The translations under genes and the position numbers were made by a program. The notes under the pieces are model-generated. The model had not been told where the DNA came from. It ran no database searches and saw only the letters and a program-made list of their open reading frames with translations. Below, one piece after another: positions 33,398-47,252 of a DNA stretch of 64,000 nt; position 1 is the stretch's first letter; each line of letters begins with the position of its first letter. Source of the DNA: Siphonodentalium dalli (taxonomy: Eukaryota; Mollusca; Scaphopoda; Gadilida; Siphonodentaliidae); the NCBI GenBank assembly GCA_032622095.1, contig CP136065.1, positions 241,347,530 to 241,411,529 on the forward strand. The letters are read 5' to 3'.

Positions 33398-35032
33398 AGA
33401 TCATTGAATCCTCCATTGATATAAGCGACCCTTCCATACCCGCATACATCTGAAATAACAATAATGAAATAATAAACGCAAGATAATCAGGTATAATTGT
33501 GGATAGAGTGTCTTCATTGCGGGTGGGCAATATTGGGCAAATCAATTTGCAATACGGGGTCCAGGAATTTTTTGTTTTAATTTATCATATTATTTTCTCA
33601 AAATACTATAATAAATTAAAAACATATATATTCCCGGACCCCTGTGATTTGCACTCCACCCGGAGTTGAAAGACATTTATATTTACAACATATATTTCAG
33701 ATACTTTCAAATATATGGGGGTATATCGTTGGAATTCCAACCAGTTACAAACCTGTTTCAGGTAACAGTCAGAATATTCAAGCTCAAGAGTGTGCAAAAG
33801 GAAAGTCTTAAAGTTGAGAAAAAAAAATTGCTCCAAAGTGGGGGATACAGTTGGAAATTCGAAGTTTGACACCCACCCAAACCAAGACCCTCTATTCACG
33901 TCCCTGACACTCCCAATCCTGCATCAAGGTGTGAGCTTTCACTGAAGCAACATAGCGATACCAGTTCAACGTATTCCCAACTAAAATAAATGTCTAATAA
34001 TCATAATTACATTCGTACTCACGAAGCCATATCACCACTATATATATGGTGTTATGGTTCTGCGAAGAATGCACTGCAAATGATATGAATATGATTATTA
34101 TATTATAGTAATTATATATACTAATGTCTAATTATCGTAATTGCATTCGTATCATTTTTAATTGTCATAATTACATTCGTATTCGGATATTTATGCTATA
34201 AATGATATATAATATATTAAATTACAACATAAAACACAAGCTAATTGAAGAAAATTACTCGGAGGAAAGCACACACCACCTCTGTAGTTTTCGGTTGTTA
34301 GAATGTTGATTATCCTGCCAAAATAAATCAATTACGATTCCATGACACCTATGCACTGGCGCTTTATTTCATCACAAGCGCACACGATATGTAACCTGTT
34401 ATCGCAATGGCACTGGGGCTTTTTGTCATGATTTGAAAGCTTTCTGGCATTGTTTTAAATGAGCAGAATACATCGACACTGATTGGGGATTACTAGATGA
34501 CGTATTAGCTTTATTGTTCAACATTGTTCACGCTCAAATAAGCTTTTAAATACGTTCTATTCACCCGGTTACTTTGGGTATTTTCCCATAGTAAATGCAT
34601 AGGGAATACTTTTCAGCAATGCTAAACTGGGAAAAGGAGGGTATTGTGAGCAAAGATGTGACAAAACGTCCCTCATTTTGTTATAAATGTTATCGTAGAA
34701 GGGAGCATCAGGGGAAATTCTTTTCTATTCCTTACCTTCAATCTGTGTTCTTTGAATGTTGTAAATAAAATAACTTCTTCTGACCGGATGTGCATTGGAA
34801 CTTCGCTCATGCGCACTGGAGCTTTTATCACAAGCGAACCGCTTCCCACGGAGCATGCAGCTTACCCCCAGTGATGTTGTTGTTTTTCTGTCTGTTATAA
34901 TATACGGGGCTCGGGTTCCTGCATGGGTGATTCTCGAGAATAACGCTGAATATTCCAGCCCCGCATAAACAATAACTATACGTGCACGCGTGGTCACGCG
35001 GATGATGAGATAGACTATTAATATAGTTTTCT
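33398..35032. other. gene-less stretch with repeat fragments
   Basis: Segments near 33620-33900 share TTTGCACTCC and GGAATTCC motifs with family P. 34797-34872 is the inverted partner of 31075-31145. AT-rich duplications around 34000-34200 contain TAATTACATTCGTA several times. Confidence 0.5.
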
Positions 35033-35442
35033 TTAACCCTTTACCCAACAAACCGGCCAAAACCTGCCCAAAACGGCCAAATAAAGCTGCAACAGCCTAA
35101 ATTATCTTGGGTCTGTCTCAATAAAACCATACAAATATGGATATCATTGGAACCGGCTCATTGACCACATTGTAATGGTTACAGTTATGCCATGTGACAA
35201 TGCATTCTCTTATATATGCGAGTCGACCATAGGTCGCCTCGCATATATAAGAGAATGCATTGGCCTAAAAAAAATCTTTTTTTAACACATTTTACCATTT
35301 TTTCTTACATTCTTTAACAATTTTATAATTTTTAATGTGTTAAGCCAATGCATTCTCTTATATATGCGAGGCGACCTATGGTCGACTCGCATATATAAGA
35401 GAATGCATTGGCACAAGGCCGTTCTGTTGGGTAAAGGGTTAA
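35033..35442 (+). mobile_element. Type A TTAA element, copy 7
   Basis: TTAA flanks and both ends are present, with the long flank at the left. Both hairpins are intact. The left boundary of the first hairpin has a single change (GTGACAATGC for GTGCCAATGC), which unpairs one base near the stem foot. Confidence 0.9.
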
Positions 35443-37477
35443 GAATAAAGATGTGGTGTTCCCATATACTTAAAATAGTTTCTGATCACCCAAGTGACTC
35501 CTTGTCACGGTCAGCTTAAAATTTATCTAAATCGGGTCGTATGTATACGGAACAATACAAAGCGTTCCCTGTTGTTGATTTCTGATATATGGCAAACAGA
35601 AAGAGCGTTCATCTCACGTGTGTGTGAACAATTGAAACAGCTGAAAACTGCAAGTTTTCAGAGTATAAAATGGACGTAACGGATATATCGTGCAGTTCTC
35701 GGCCCATCTTATCCCTACCGTCCAAATTGCTTAGACATTATTGTGATGCTCTAATCACTCAAATACGTTTATATTGGACGGAAAATAAAATAAGCCCACA
35801 TATAGTGAGCTATACCCGTTATTCCGTTGACTGGCATAGGCCGCAGTGAAAACACATTATAAAGAGTATATATGAATCTGGTAAGTCTTTTCGATGAGAA
35901 AAGGTAATTGGCTGTTCATTTAGTCATGCTTTCGAAGTATTAGCAATATGTCTTCATTATAAGTATAATGACCTCATGACGTGGTGTGTGGTAAGCGGTG
36001 CATTCTAAAAAAAAGTGTTATGATGTGTGACTTACACACATGCGCATTCCGCGACCTCTCAGTCGTTATCGAAATTTAGCCGTGGGCAAGATAATGTTCG
36101 TTAAAATTTTATTTATTAAATTTACGTATATTTGCCACGAACCGCCTGTTACGGACGCGAAGAGGCGTCTCTCTGTCCGACCCATGTTCAATAAACCATT
36201 ACACCAGATCAGCTCGGCAGATTAGTCCAATAAATAATATCCTGGACAACGTATATCATTGTGTAGTGCGCATTGCCAATTCAGTGAATTCACCTCACCC
36301 TAAATGTATGCATCATTGATATGGGGGCTAAACGTTTGTCTTCAGGCAATACGAACTTGAGGTGATATCCTTGATTGAATAAAAATGACAATGCATCCCA
36401 TTAGTTGTGTTGGACTCATGTGAACAAAAAACTCCGCTTGCATGCAGTTGCACAGTGTACGTTTTGGTTTAAACAATATTTATTTCTTCCTAAAAAGATA
36501 TAATTATAAAACATGACACATGTATGAATAGAAGGCTAGACGGGAGGAAGAGGATTTGACAACAAGCACCAGATGCGTATATAGAGCCATCTCCTCAGAA
36601 AAGAACAGATTACATATAGTGGTCAGTGAGAAGTGGAAGACAAGATTAAGGAAGAGATACAGAGCATGATGCGAAGATTAGTGAACGGTGGTTTACAGTT
36701 GGGTGAGGACAGAGGGAAAAAAAGCAATTAGCCCATATATTTACAATGATCACTTCCCTTATGCGTGATATTGTTTAACATATGCAAAATTGAAATTATG
36801 CGTAGAGTGGAGTCACTAGTTTGCCAGTACTTTTTTTTTTTGCAGCATCGAGTTACTGAAATTGTTACCACATTGTTAGCTATATATATATATCATTTAT
36901 AGCTATATCATTTTTGACTTGTGTACACTTTCAAACGGCATATAACGGTTATACACAAATCACGGAATAAGACCAGTAATTACTCGCGTTTGTCACGTTC
37001 TGTGGATCAAAATAGCATATACAGACTTTACGTACTCTGAAAATACGTTCCAACGCGATAGATTCCCTGACAAAAATTACGTAATAATCACTGTGTTAAT
37101 TATCATGTTGCTTTGGATGATACAAATCGTGTTTACGTGATATATAATGTCATAATCATGTTAAAATCATGTTATAATCGTGTTATAATCATAATATATC
37201 ACGCTAAAAACATTGGTTTTATGTGTTTTATGTCCAAAATTCCAACAAACAAAAACTGAGCATGTTAATTACATGTTGCCTTGGATGATAAATCATGTTC
37301 AAACATGGTAGTATGTGATTCATTTGTATAAAGGTTGTTGTAAACTATCCACACGTATTTAAGATAAATGCTCTCTTTTCATTGGATCCGAAAAAAACAC
37401 AACAGACTTACTGTCAATGAACGTTGAGGAAAAAGGGACCTGTTTATTTCTGAAGTGATAATAATGAAATTTAAGAT
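35443..37477. other. gene-less stretch with family H and Q fragments
   Basis: Family Q motifs occur at 35560-35690 and a family H start (ACCCGTTATTCCG) at 35813-35895. Short repeats with AATCATGTTATAATCGTG lie at about 37140-37190. No exon is supported. Confidence 0.5.
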
Positions 37478-37900
37478 ATAACCCTTCCATGACGGGAGCT
37501 TCGCTGGCGCAACATTGAAGACACTGTGCCAAAGCATTCCCTTATATATGCGAGTCGACCATAGGCCTAACATTTTTTATAAAAAAATTTAAATCATTTT
37601 TTCTCACATTTTTACCAATTCTTCACTCTTTATCAATTTTTATAATCTTTTTCTTACATTCTTTAAAAAAAATATCATTTTTTATCATTATTTCTTACCT
37701 TTTTGTAACATTTGTTGACCATTTTTTTCTCCATTTTTTTCTTACATTTTTAACAATTATAAAATTAATATCAAATTTGTTAGGCCAATGTATTCTCTTA
37801 TATATACGAGGCGACAAATGGTCGACTCCCATATATAAGAGAATGCATTGGCACAGGGTTTTCGCAAAATTTCAGGAAGCTCCCGCCATGAAAGGGTTAA
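37478..37900. mobile_element. Type B element, copy 4
   Basis: The left end CCCTTCCATGACGGGAGC follows a decayed TATAA; the right end GCTCCCGCCATGAAAGGG is followed by TTAA. The first hairpin keeps only its outer arm. The spacer is expanded to about 210 bp of T-rich repeats of TTTTTCTTACATT type. The second hairpin is nearly complete. Confidence 0.8.
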
Positions 37901-40513
37901 AGATTGCATGCCTGATTCTTGTTAATAATTGCAGGATAACTTCTCTTAGAATTTATTTGCACCCATCTTCAATCTCCAGCTCTAGTATATGTCATGATCA
38001 CCCCTTTACGTGGGGGTGGTATAATTAACAATCGGGTACATATACAGTACCCGAAGCTTCCCAACCGTTGGACACTTTTACAACCTAGCACCATCTGTGG
38101 TAAGATGTTTCTCAATTAAGTTCAGTCTGCAATTTGATTTGAGCATTATCAGACAATGTAATAAAACAGTAATGAAGATTAACACTAATGAATCCTTCGC
38201 CTGTCATAAGGCTGAATAGTGGATGGTGGGTAGTGGTATATTGTCAAGTAACAACGGTTGGATTGAAGAATTCTAGAACCTGTATTTAAATGTATGTACA
38301 TAATTATATAGAAAGTTAGATGTTAAATAAAACAAAAATATTCTTAATTATGAGACCAGAAAATGAGGATTTAATTTGACTAAAGTTTTTTTAATTTGGT
38401 AAAAAAAAAGAGCAGAATTGGACAAAAGATTTTTGGGCCCAGCATGAACACTGCTTGTACCTGTTATTCCGTTGGATGGCGCGGCCTACAATGAAAACAT
38501 ATTATAAAGAGCGTATACATCTGGTAAGTCGTGAGTTTGTTTATTAGTGCTATTTCCCAGACCGTTCTCGTAAAAAATAAGCACAATACGGGCTTATTTC
38601 GTATTGAAATAGTCCCATTTGGGATGTGTTGATAACCAGCATTTAGGCCTATATAGAGCGTATTTGAGCTTTCAAATAATGCCAATATGAGCTTATTTCG
38701 CGCAATTATAAAATAAGCCCATATTATGCTTATTTTCACGATAATAGGCCGTTTAATGCACCGTGTTTATTATTTAAATGCCAGTGCACGGTACAGACAA
38801 TTAAATAATAATAATAATATTAATAATAATTGATCCATTTATTACAGGCGTTATCCAACAGTTAGTTGCACACACAACTTCGATCTCAAGTTATAGGATA
38901 ATTAAAACATACCATGCAGATTTTATCCATACGATTTTTTTTTCAAATTCAAAGTTACATCTGTAGCTCATGTGCTCCATCGTCTCAAGTCAACATTTAT
39001 GTATATGCATGTCGCTATTACAGTATTCCTGTGTAAATGACGCGAGTGTATCAAATAAATAGATAGTCTGTATGTCGTAATGGGCACATCCACTCTGTTT
39101 TGGGCGGATGTGCCTTCAATGAATGCATTAATATTACATATACTATTATATAATTATGTACCTGTTCAATGTGCTTTTGTCATGTATTTGTATTTAAATT
39201 TTGTATATCTCACATACCATGTTTATTGGTTTATTGAGATTAAAGAATTGAAGTTTCAATGCGTCGAAGATTGGAAATGAGGTCAAGGAAGACCTCGACA
39301 GAATATAAAAATGTCATTGCATGTGGACGAGAGATGTAGATACAAAGGAATACTCGAGAATCTAATTTAACTTCTCAGTGGATATGAATGCTGAAAGATA
39401 TAAAAAGGCAAAACATCGATAAAATTGTGGAGCCCTTTCTATATATACCTGTCAGTTGAGACATAAGTGGGTGACAATAAAACGCTTGAAAACGCCAATA
39501 GAATACGTCAATTAAAATTCATCTCGACAGGTTTATGTCATACGGCGCCTTGTCATGCGACGAAAACCAAGGACACAGACAACGACACTCGATGACCGCA
39601 ACAGAAAAAAATTATGGATGTTAAATTAGTGTTACCCAATAGGACAATAACTCATCTAGTGACACACACCTGTTGTATTTATTGGAATTTGATATACTTC
39701 ATTCCTATCTTCATTATGTGAGGACCGACGATAACATTTGTGTGGGACACCGATCCTTAAGCCGACATTATGGGTCAGCGAAAGTCACAAAGTTCATAAT
39801 AACTATTATTTCTAGTGTTTGAAAATCCCAGTTGGTGATCACTCAACACAATACCGTGATGGTATGGACGGCAGCTGAGAATATACTTTTTGTTCCGATA
39901 TCTTTTGTGAAACATCATCTTGCCGGAAAACTATATGTGTAATGTCACACGTAATTCAACATCATCGTTTGTCGAATAAAGATAAGGGGGCCCTTCACAA
40001 GAATACCTTTACTCCCGGGGCCGCCGTTGAGACACTGGATGCGATAAGACATTTATAAGTTAGTTGTTGATTTGGCAGCGTTAAGTGCCTATATCCGTGC
40101 AAATTTAAAGAGGACTATACAGGTTGGGCCCCGAGGATGTGAAATAATTAAAATTAAATTTAGCCCACATTTACCGCCAACTGTCGTGACCTATTTAATT
40201 CTTAATCCGCTGCGTCTCATTTTAACTGTTATGACCTTCATGTTTTGACCAACTTCTGGGAAGTTTGAGTACAATGTGTGTTTAGTCAGCCTCATTAAAT
40301 GGGTTTAGCTCATTTGATAATAATGCAATATGCATGACTTCTTGTTACAAGTACAACCATAGAAATGTTATGGGGAGTATATTGGTATATTGGTATTTGA
40401 GAGTTCGAGGGAGCAACTAGATTAGGATAAATGTGCCTCTAATAGTTACTAATATAATATTTCAGATATATTTGTTTCAATTGACAGAAAGCATTACGTC
40501 GCATATTTTATGA
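37901..40513. other. gene-less stretch with a family H copy
   Basis: A well-preserved family H copy lies at about 38457-38640, with TTATTTC-rich continuation to about 38740. An (ATA)n tract lies near 38807-38830. I see no coding exon in the rest. Confidence 0.5.
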
Positions 40514-40913
40514 TTAACCCTTTACCCAACAAACCGGCCAAAACCGGCCAAATAAAGATTCAACAGCCTAAAATATCTTCGGTCTGTCTCAATAGAACCA
40601 TACACATATGGATATCATTGGAACCGGCTCCTTGACCACATTGTGATAGTTACAGTTATGCCCTGTGCCAATGCATTCTCTTATATATGCGAGTCGACCA
40701 TAGGTCGCCTCGCATATATGAGAGAATGCATTGGCCTAAAAAAATTCTTTTTTTAACACTTTTTAACATTTTTTCTTACATTCTTTAACAATTTTATAAT
40801 TTTTAATGTGTTAAGCCAATGCATTCTCTTATATATGCGAGGCGACCTATGGTCGACTCGCATATATAAGAGAATGCATTGGCACAGGGCCCTTCTGTTG
40901 GGTAAAGGGTTAA
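40514..40913 (+). mobile_element. Type A TTAA element, copy 8
   Basis: Exact TTAA flanks and complete ends are present, with the long flank at the left and both hairpins intact. One arm has ATATATGAG for ATATATAAG. Confidence 0.92.
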
Positions 40914-41443
40914 TAGTGGCCCTTTGTTGGTCTGAATAAATGGTAATGCAGCTAATGCTGCAGGAACCGGTTTGCTATTGGAATGCTGCACATGTGCACG
41001 TTGTCTTGCGGGGGAAGGAATGGTATACATACCAGCACTGGACTTGTGGTCGGCGCCTGATTGGTTCAGCACCTGATATTTGAACTGAACAAACAGGATT
41101 TTTGATCCAATCTTTCATATAGCTTCATCTTTGTGGTAATAATAATACTAATTGGCTGGACCATTTGGTTGTTGCGTCTGTGATCTTTGATTCTTGTTTT
41201 AAGACGGTGTGTCATTATCTGAGTCACAGTGGAAGGTCAGCGAACATGACTGGACATTTTTCAACAACAAGCTATGAAAAATGCCAAAAATTTGTCGTGC
41301 TAGAGATAAGAAAGCCAAGTGTCGAAACGCCTTATATGCTGAATTTCGAGGCAGAAACGACCAAGTATCGAACTGAATGAAAGATTGAAAATTCATTGCA
41401 AAATAAAGGGTTCGTATTTACAAGCTGGGAAAACTTATAAACC

Positions 41444-42215
41444 GGGTAGTTTACTTGGTAGCGGCTGACCACACAATGGCTGCGGACACAAGTATCACAG
41501 TAGCGATGGCATAGTAGGTGTGGCAATTTATTATGGTGGAGTTTGGTGACAATTGTTCGTCATAATTAATATCCTATAGCCAGTCATGTTGCCCGCTGAG
41601 TTTACCAATTAACCCATTGCGTTTCACCAAGATTGATCTCTACTCATTACGTTTTGCTAAATTGTATTCGCTACGATATATATAATTGCACGATAGATCG
41701 TCCAGAATTGTGTTTGACCGTGGCCTGGTGGCAATTCCTCATTGACTCACATATCATGTGGTACGTTTTTTTATATGATCTCAAGGCATGCATGTTTATT
41801 TACTTATATTAATTTCATTAATAAGAACAATCATGGCTGTTGACAGAAATGGGTCATTCATTAAGTTATCAAGTGGACTTGTGTGTTAGCATGCAAAATA
41901 TAACACTGCTTGTTGAGTGAAGATCAACAGCGACAAGACATTCACATGTAGATACATCCTTGAGATATCGACCGTCGCTGGTAGAGCTTGGTAGAATCAT
42001 TGTGCGAATTTGCAGATGGCGACATAGCTTGCTATGGCATATTAATTATGACGACCAATTGTCACCAAACTCCACCATAATAAATTGTCACACCTACTAT
42101 GAAATCGCTACTGTGGTATGTGTGTCCGCAGCCAATGTACGGTATTGTGTACCTTTGCTAGCGTTTACGACATGCAGGGTAGTTTACTCGGTAGCGGCTG
42201 ATCACACAATGTACC
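41444..42215. mobile_element. Inverted-repeat element with about 100-bp arms
   Basis: The left arm (about 41470-41573) holds GGCTGCGGACACA, CACAGTAGCGAT and ATTATGGTGGAGTTTGG. It is mirrored at about 42038-42138. A further direct repeat, GTAGTTTACTTGGTAGCGGC with GACCACACAATG, flanks it at 41446 and 42178. The interior of about 460 bp has no recognisable gene. Confidence 0.8.
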
Positions 42216-42290
42216 TTTGATAGCGTTTACGACATGCACACTATGAAGTTTTCACATTCAGACTCATATTTCGTTTTGCACATTTACCCC

Positions 42291-42386
42291 CAGGCTCCTG
42301 GGAAAAATACTAAAATACCAATATAGACTATTACCAGTCACTAGTATAGTCAATATTTGTATTTTAGTATTTTGCACAGGAGCCTG
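42291..42386. repeat. 96-bp hairpin
   Basis: CAGGCTCCTG, AAATACTAAAATAC and CAATATAGACTAT on the left pair with ATAGTCAATATT, GTATTTTAGTATTT and CAGGAGCCTG on the right, around a tip of about 10 bp. It resembles a minimal foldback element. Confidence 0.85.
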
Positions 42387-44039
42387 TGAATTTACCTATA
42401 TATGATAGGATAATTGTTGTTTACAATATACACACATAAAAGTACAAATTCAAATAATCATAATAGAATATACATGTATATTGTCAAGCCCAATGCAAAG
42501 TTCAGTTCCCTATGCAGGATTTACCACTGCCCGTAATGTGAGGAAATGTCACATTTATTTATTTGAGACTTTGAGGTTACAATTCCTTAATTCTGCATTA
42601 TTCTGATAATCTGAACTATCCATATTAATTTGAAAATCGTCTAGATCAAGCCAGAATGAATTGTAATTGACAAAACACTTCAATAAAAACTGTTAGATTT
42701 AATTAAGAAAATGCATATTTATGCCGACAGTGTTCAGATACAGCGCAGCGAGGGGACTTAACTCTGTTTTACAGCTTGGTATATTGTTATAGGGTGATAT
42801 ACTTAATATCTTGCTATCATCACTAATATCACCCTATATCCATTGCGAGTGCGTTGTGTCCCTTTAATGTGAAGTTGCAGAATTGGCGGTTCTTTCGAAT
42901 TTAGATCTCATATCCACAAAGGATAATTGAGTAAAAACGCTGGGTGCAATGAAGACCGCTAATTGCAGCAATTTGTAAATTTAATGCACATAAAAGCGAA
43001 GATTCTTGTCGAGATGCCCTGGTATAATTATCTGATCCTCATGAACTGCCAAGATGGTGAGATACGGTACGAACCTACCAATCTGCGGCTTATCACACTG
43101 TGATAATTTGACCGGTACGTATATCTCTATATTAATTATCTGATTGCTTGACCTTATACTTGACATACTGATTATTTACGATTTTATGTTTCGGAATTGG
43201 TGTATAAACTATACATTGAATCTCGCTTCATGTATTTCCTGTGTCTGATATGTATAGTTTATCATATCTTTGGATGAATTCCATTGTGAGCGATACATTG
43301 CACACGTGCGCTGTTCATTTCACGGTTATAGAGACATGAATAGAAACTCATTTGAGTCAAATAATTGAGCGACATATATCGAGATATCAAACCAGCATAA
43401 ACTGATCCTGTTAATGTAAAGTCATTGACAGGTCTATGTCCATGAATGGAACATATCATTTGGAAAGCGTTGTTCAGAAGACTGTTCATTGTGCATTTAT
43501 TTCTTTTCAAATATAATGTAATGGACCTTTCCGCAAATTTCAATCAAATAGGTATTAACATATATGTTCAACCAATCAGCGACTGATCTGGGGTCAATGC
43601 TATGAATATTTTTTTGCACTAGTAAATAAAAATAGTATTTATTAATTTGAAAGAACAAATTTGTGCTAAATATCACAGTGGTTTCATAGTACAGCGAAAA
43701 TTGAAACTTATTATGTGTTAAATAAATTCTGAATATACAAACATATTATTAATAGTTTAATAGTGAAGTTTTTCGTCTCACGCCATACGATTTCGTCCGA
43801 ATAGGGACACGGCGATGGGAGGAGTGACAGTAAGGAGGTGTGTATGTGGCTTGGTGGGTGTCTAACCCCAACTTTGGTAAAACATATTTCAAAAGATGGA
43901 AATTTCATACTTGATAGGCAGATACAAACAATTTACACCACCACTTACAGGCCGACATTGTTCTCATTGTTTAATTTCACAACCAGTAATTAGTGACAAA
44001 TGTGTTTTGAGACTGAATCAATAGCATATTTTTCGAATT
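42387..44039. other. gene-less stretch
   Basis: Nothing supportable as a gene is seen. The frames at 43262-43543 and 42981-43166 on the minus strand have no motif or splice context. A short inverted repeat around ATATCACCCTAT lies at about 42790-42840. Confidence 0.5.
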
Positions 44040-44240
44040 TTTGTCAAAATTGTGGTCTATAAATGGCCATCAGATGGAAATTCTCCAAACCATTGACGGT
44101 ATACCAGGTTAGACATTTCTAACATGAGGAAAACTTGAAGCACCAGTTGGAGACTTCCAACCCAAGGTGGAAAAATTCGAATTCCGGAAGACTGGGAGTT
44201 TGGTCTTGTTCGAGGGGTGCAGTTGGTAAAGTAAATGTGG
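44040..44240 (-). repeat. Family P dispersed repeat
   Basis: Read on the minus strand it gives GGGTGCAGTTGG-complement, AACTCCCAGT, GGAATTCGAATTTTTCC and CTGATGGCCATTTATA. The same order is at about 50030-50212 on the + strand, with weaker parts at 17490-17600 and 58140-58230. Confidence 0.65.
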
Positions 44241-44449
44241 GCACCCAATTCATGGATACTCTCTAGTCACGTCCCTGTGTCCGAATGTTGTTACTTTTTC
44301 ATGAGGGGAGGGGTGTCCACATCCAAATTTAAAGTGCACCAGATGTCCATTTCAATTGGTACTCACACTTGGCATATTGGTTCAGTTATTATAATAACTT
44401 CAGGCTAAACAAATTCATCCCATATTTTAAATTTTAGTACAGTCCCCCT

Positions 44450-44848
44450 TTAAGGGCGAGGTTAAGTGACAAATTTTGAATGGGAATTTCCATACAAATC
44501 TTCGGAGCTAAAGTTACAGAGTTACACATACTTCTGAATGTGACTTGATGTGGTGTTGGAAACGGGTATTTATCTGGTGAGTCCGCTTGGAACGTTGGTG
44601 TATTTATTTTTGAGTTTTGTATTGATTTTCCAAATATAGGTCAAGTAATGTAATTCCAGAAAAAAATTCTCAAAAATATATTTATTGCACAATTTTACAA
44701 TTTACCAAGCGGACCCGCCAGATAAGTACCTGTTGTGTCCAATACAACATCAAGTCACAATCATAAGCATGTGCAACTTTATAACTTTTGCTTCGGAGAT
44801 TTGTAGTATGGAAATCCCCATTCAAAATTGTTCACTTGACCCTCTTAA
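44450..44848. mobile_element. Inverted-repeat element with about 130-bp arms
   Basis: The left arm starts TTAAGGGCGAGGTTAAGTGA and includes AATGGGAATTTCCATAC, TGACTTGATG and CCGCTTGG. The right arm is an imperfect reverse complement ending CACTTGACCCTCTTAA. The interior is about 120 bp. Confidence 0.8.
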
Positions 44849-46447
44849 GGAACTGGTATTAACTAATAACTATATTAGCTACGTAATTTTTTCAATATTA
44901 TTGCTATAAAGATTCATTGGATGGTCCGGTGACATACATGCATGTTATAAGCTGCCTTTCGTTCACATTCTAATGCCCCATATCATCCTCAATGGTTTGC
45001 ATGATGAATTACACGGCATAAGTGCCAGTATGTGTACACAGCCGTGACGCCAAGTGGACACCGAAATCAAACGCGTTCCTTGGAATAAGACATTCTGTCA
45101 AGACGGGATCACAAAGGTTTATTCTTTAAGCTGTCAGGATTTAAAACGTTTGGCCTCATTAAAATCGGATCAATGAAGTGCATGTTCCATGCTAATTCAG
45201 GAATCCCCCAGCAGGAAACTAGTCTATGTGAATGCGTGATACGCACGTGCGATAATGTATGCCAGTGTCTCATCCTGAAGATAATCTCGCGAGAATTGGC
45301 AGTGTCACAACTAATGAGGGACCCGCGGAGAGGTTTAGAGTAACGGTAAATAGAAAACAATACAGGATAATAAAACCCACCTCGCCGGCCACCGTACTCA
45401 TGATTGAATAGTTGATTTTGACAGACATATGTTTTGTATTCGAGTATCCATGTGTGAGTTTTCCCTCGAGGGTCGGATCAAGTTATAAACTGGAGAGAAT
45501 ACATTTATTTGTGGGTTGCAAAGGTGGTCTCAGTCCACTCATAAAATTATATATATATAGCTATATAGGAGACAGCGAACGCCGCAAATATATTCTTTGT
45601 TAACCTCCACATTTTAGGAGAGCATTTTATACACACATATGGGAATAATATACAAACACAAATGAATGAGAATATATACACGGTTCGGTATAGATAGATA
45701 ATGATTTATTGGCAAAAAACATCCACACGAGGACAGTTTGCTAATACAATGGATAATAGATACAAAACATGTGATAATAAAATATACAAGAACAAAATTA
45801 CATAATATGCTAAGATGTACAAGGAGTCTCAGGATCATGTATCATATTTATGGTTTCCTAACTGTTATTTGCTCAGCACGAGTATCGAAGAAGCGACGGA
45901 TCAGTTTACATATTATTCGTGTGTATATGATAGACTGATATCACTGTTTGGACGAGATAAACATATCAATTTCTATTAATTAGCCGCATGCCTGCACCAA
46001 ACATGATGCCGTATCCAGTATGATGTTGGAATAGATTGGAAACAAGTCATAGTCGTCACACACATGTTAACATTTCCTAATATTAGTGACACGAACTGAA
46101 CATCAGTTAGGTGGCATTCGAACATGTAAATGTTCACTCCATACTTGTTGACGATCAAGTCGAAATATGCGTTTCGGAAGTGCACCAACACTAGGGATCG
46201 ACACGAGAAGAGAACCTGCCTCAGTTCATTCTCAGAAATCTGATAGTTTTCGCCACATGAAGTATCCACCGTTTAATACGAAATCGAAAATATAAAAGCT
46301 TATTAAATGTAAAGTCTGCAATGTTATCAATAGTTTATTTTCATAAACCATACTACTGATGGTATAAATAACATAAATATATTGTCCGACCGATCCCAGG
46401 TTCACATAAAACTAAACAATCACTGAAACAATCGACATTTGAAAAAC
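44849..46447. other. gene-less stretch
   Basis: A 97-codon minus-strand frame at 45976-46269 is the only one that looks somewhat protein-like (mixed hydrophobic and polar, several Cys), but I recognise no family and see no acceptor in front of it. No RNA gene is seen. Confidence 0.4.
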
Positions 46448-46507
46448 ACAGGTATACACAGGTAAACACAGGTATACACAGGTAAACACAGGTATACACA
46501 GGTAAAC
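46448..46507 (+). repeat. Short tandem repeat ACACAGGTA(T/A)
   Basis: Six alternating copies of ACACAGGTAT and ACACAGGTAA form a 20-bp higher-order unit. Confidence 0.9.
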
Positions 46508-47060
46508 GGGGGTCGGTCAAAATATAATCAAATACACATGCGCCGATCCTTGTGGGAAATATATCGACTTATAATATAAATAGTATATGGTATTCCTCAT
46601 CGATCATAGATGTGCGGACCATGCCGTCGACGTATATAAATTAATTACACTATAATATATACACGTATATACATTATATATGTTTGAAAGAAAGAGTTCG
46701 GTGCATATGTATATATTTTAAGATAAAGTGATCTTTCAGTACCGAAAAGACTTTTCGACGTAATAATGGCAATAATTGCCCAAGAGAAAAGAAGTTTCTT
46801 GTTTCCAACATGTGACAATAAATAAAGAGCGTTCCTGTTAGTTATTATACATATATGGTTAAAATAAAGAGCGTTTGTCTAAATTATGTGCAAATTGTTG
46901 AAAGAAGTTTTAACAATTAATCCAATAAGCCTTTCTTTGCGGGATACAAGTAGCTATATAAGTATTTCGGGTATACAGGTACTATTTATCGGCCTATTTC
47001 GATCATATTTTATATACATATATTAACCTATTTTGATCCCCGGGAAATGGGATACATGCT
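46508..47060. other. gene-less AT-rich stretch
   Basis: Family Q motifs (TTCCTGTTAGTTATTATAC, AATAAAGAGCGTTTGTCT) lie at about 46822-46885. Nothing else is recognised. Confidence 0.5.
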
Positions 47061-47252
47061 GTCGTAAAATTTGATAATAAGTGGTGTATAGGTTGATAAT
47101 AAGTGGTGTATAGGTTGATAATAAGTGGTGTATAGGTTGATAATAAGTATATGATAATAAGTGGTGTATAGGTTGATAATAAGTGGTGTATAGGTTGATA
47201 ATAAGTGGTAATAAGTGGTGTATAATAAGTGGTGTATAATAAGTGGTGTATA
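47061..47252 (+). repeat. 21-bp tandem repeat
   Basis: About eight copies of GTTGATAATAAGTGGTGTATA or truncated forms are present. Open frames on the minus strand rich in Tyr-Thr-Pro-Leu arise from it. Confidence 0.95.

Noticed and set aside
45976-46269. 97-codon minus-strand frame that looks somewhat protein-like
   Set aside because: No family recognised, no acceptor in front and no neighbouring exon. Kept only as a note.
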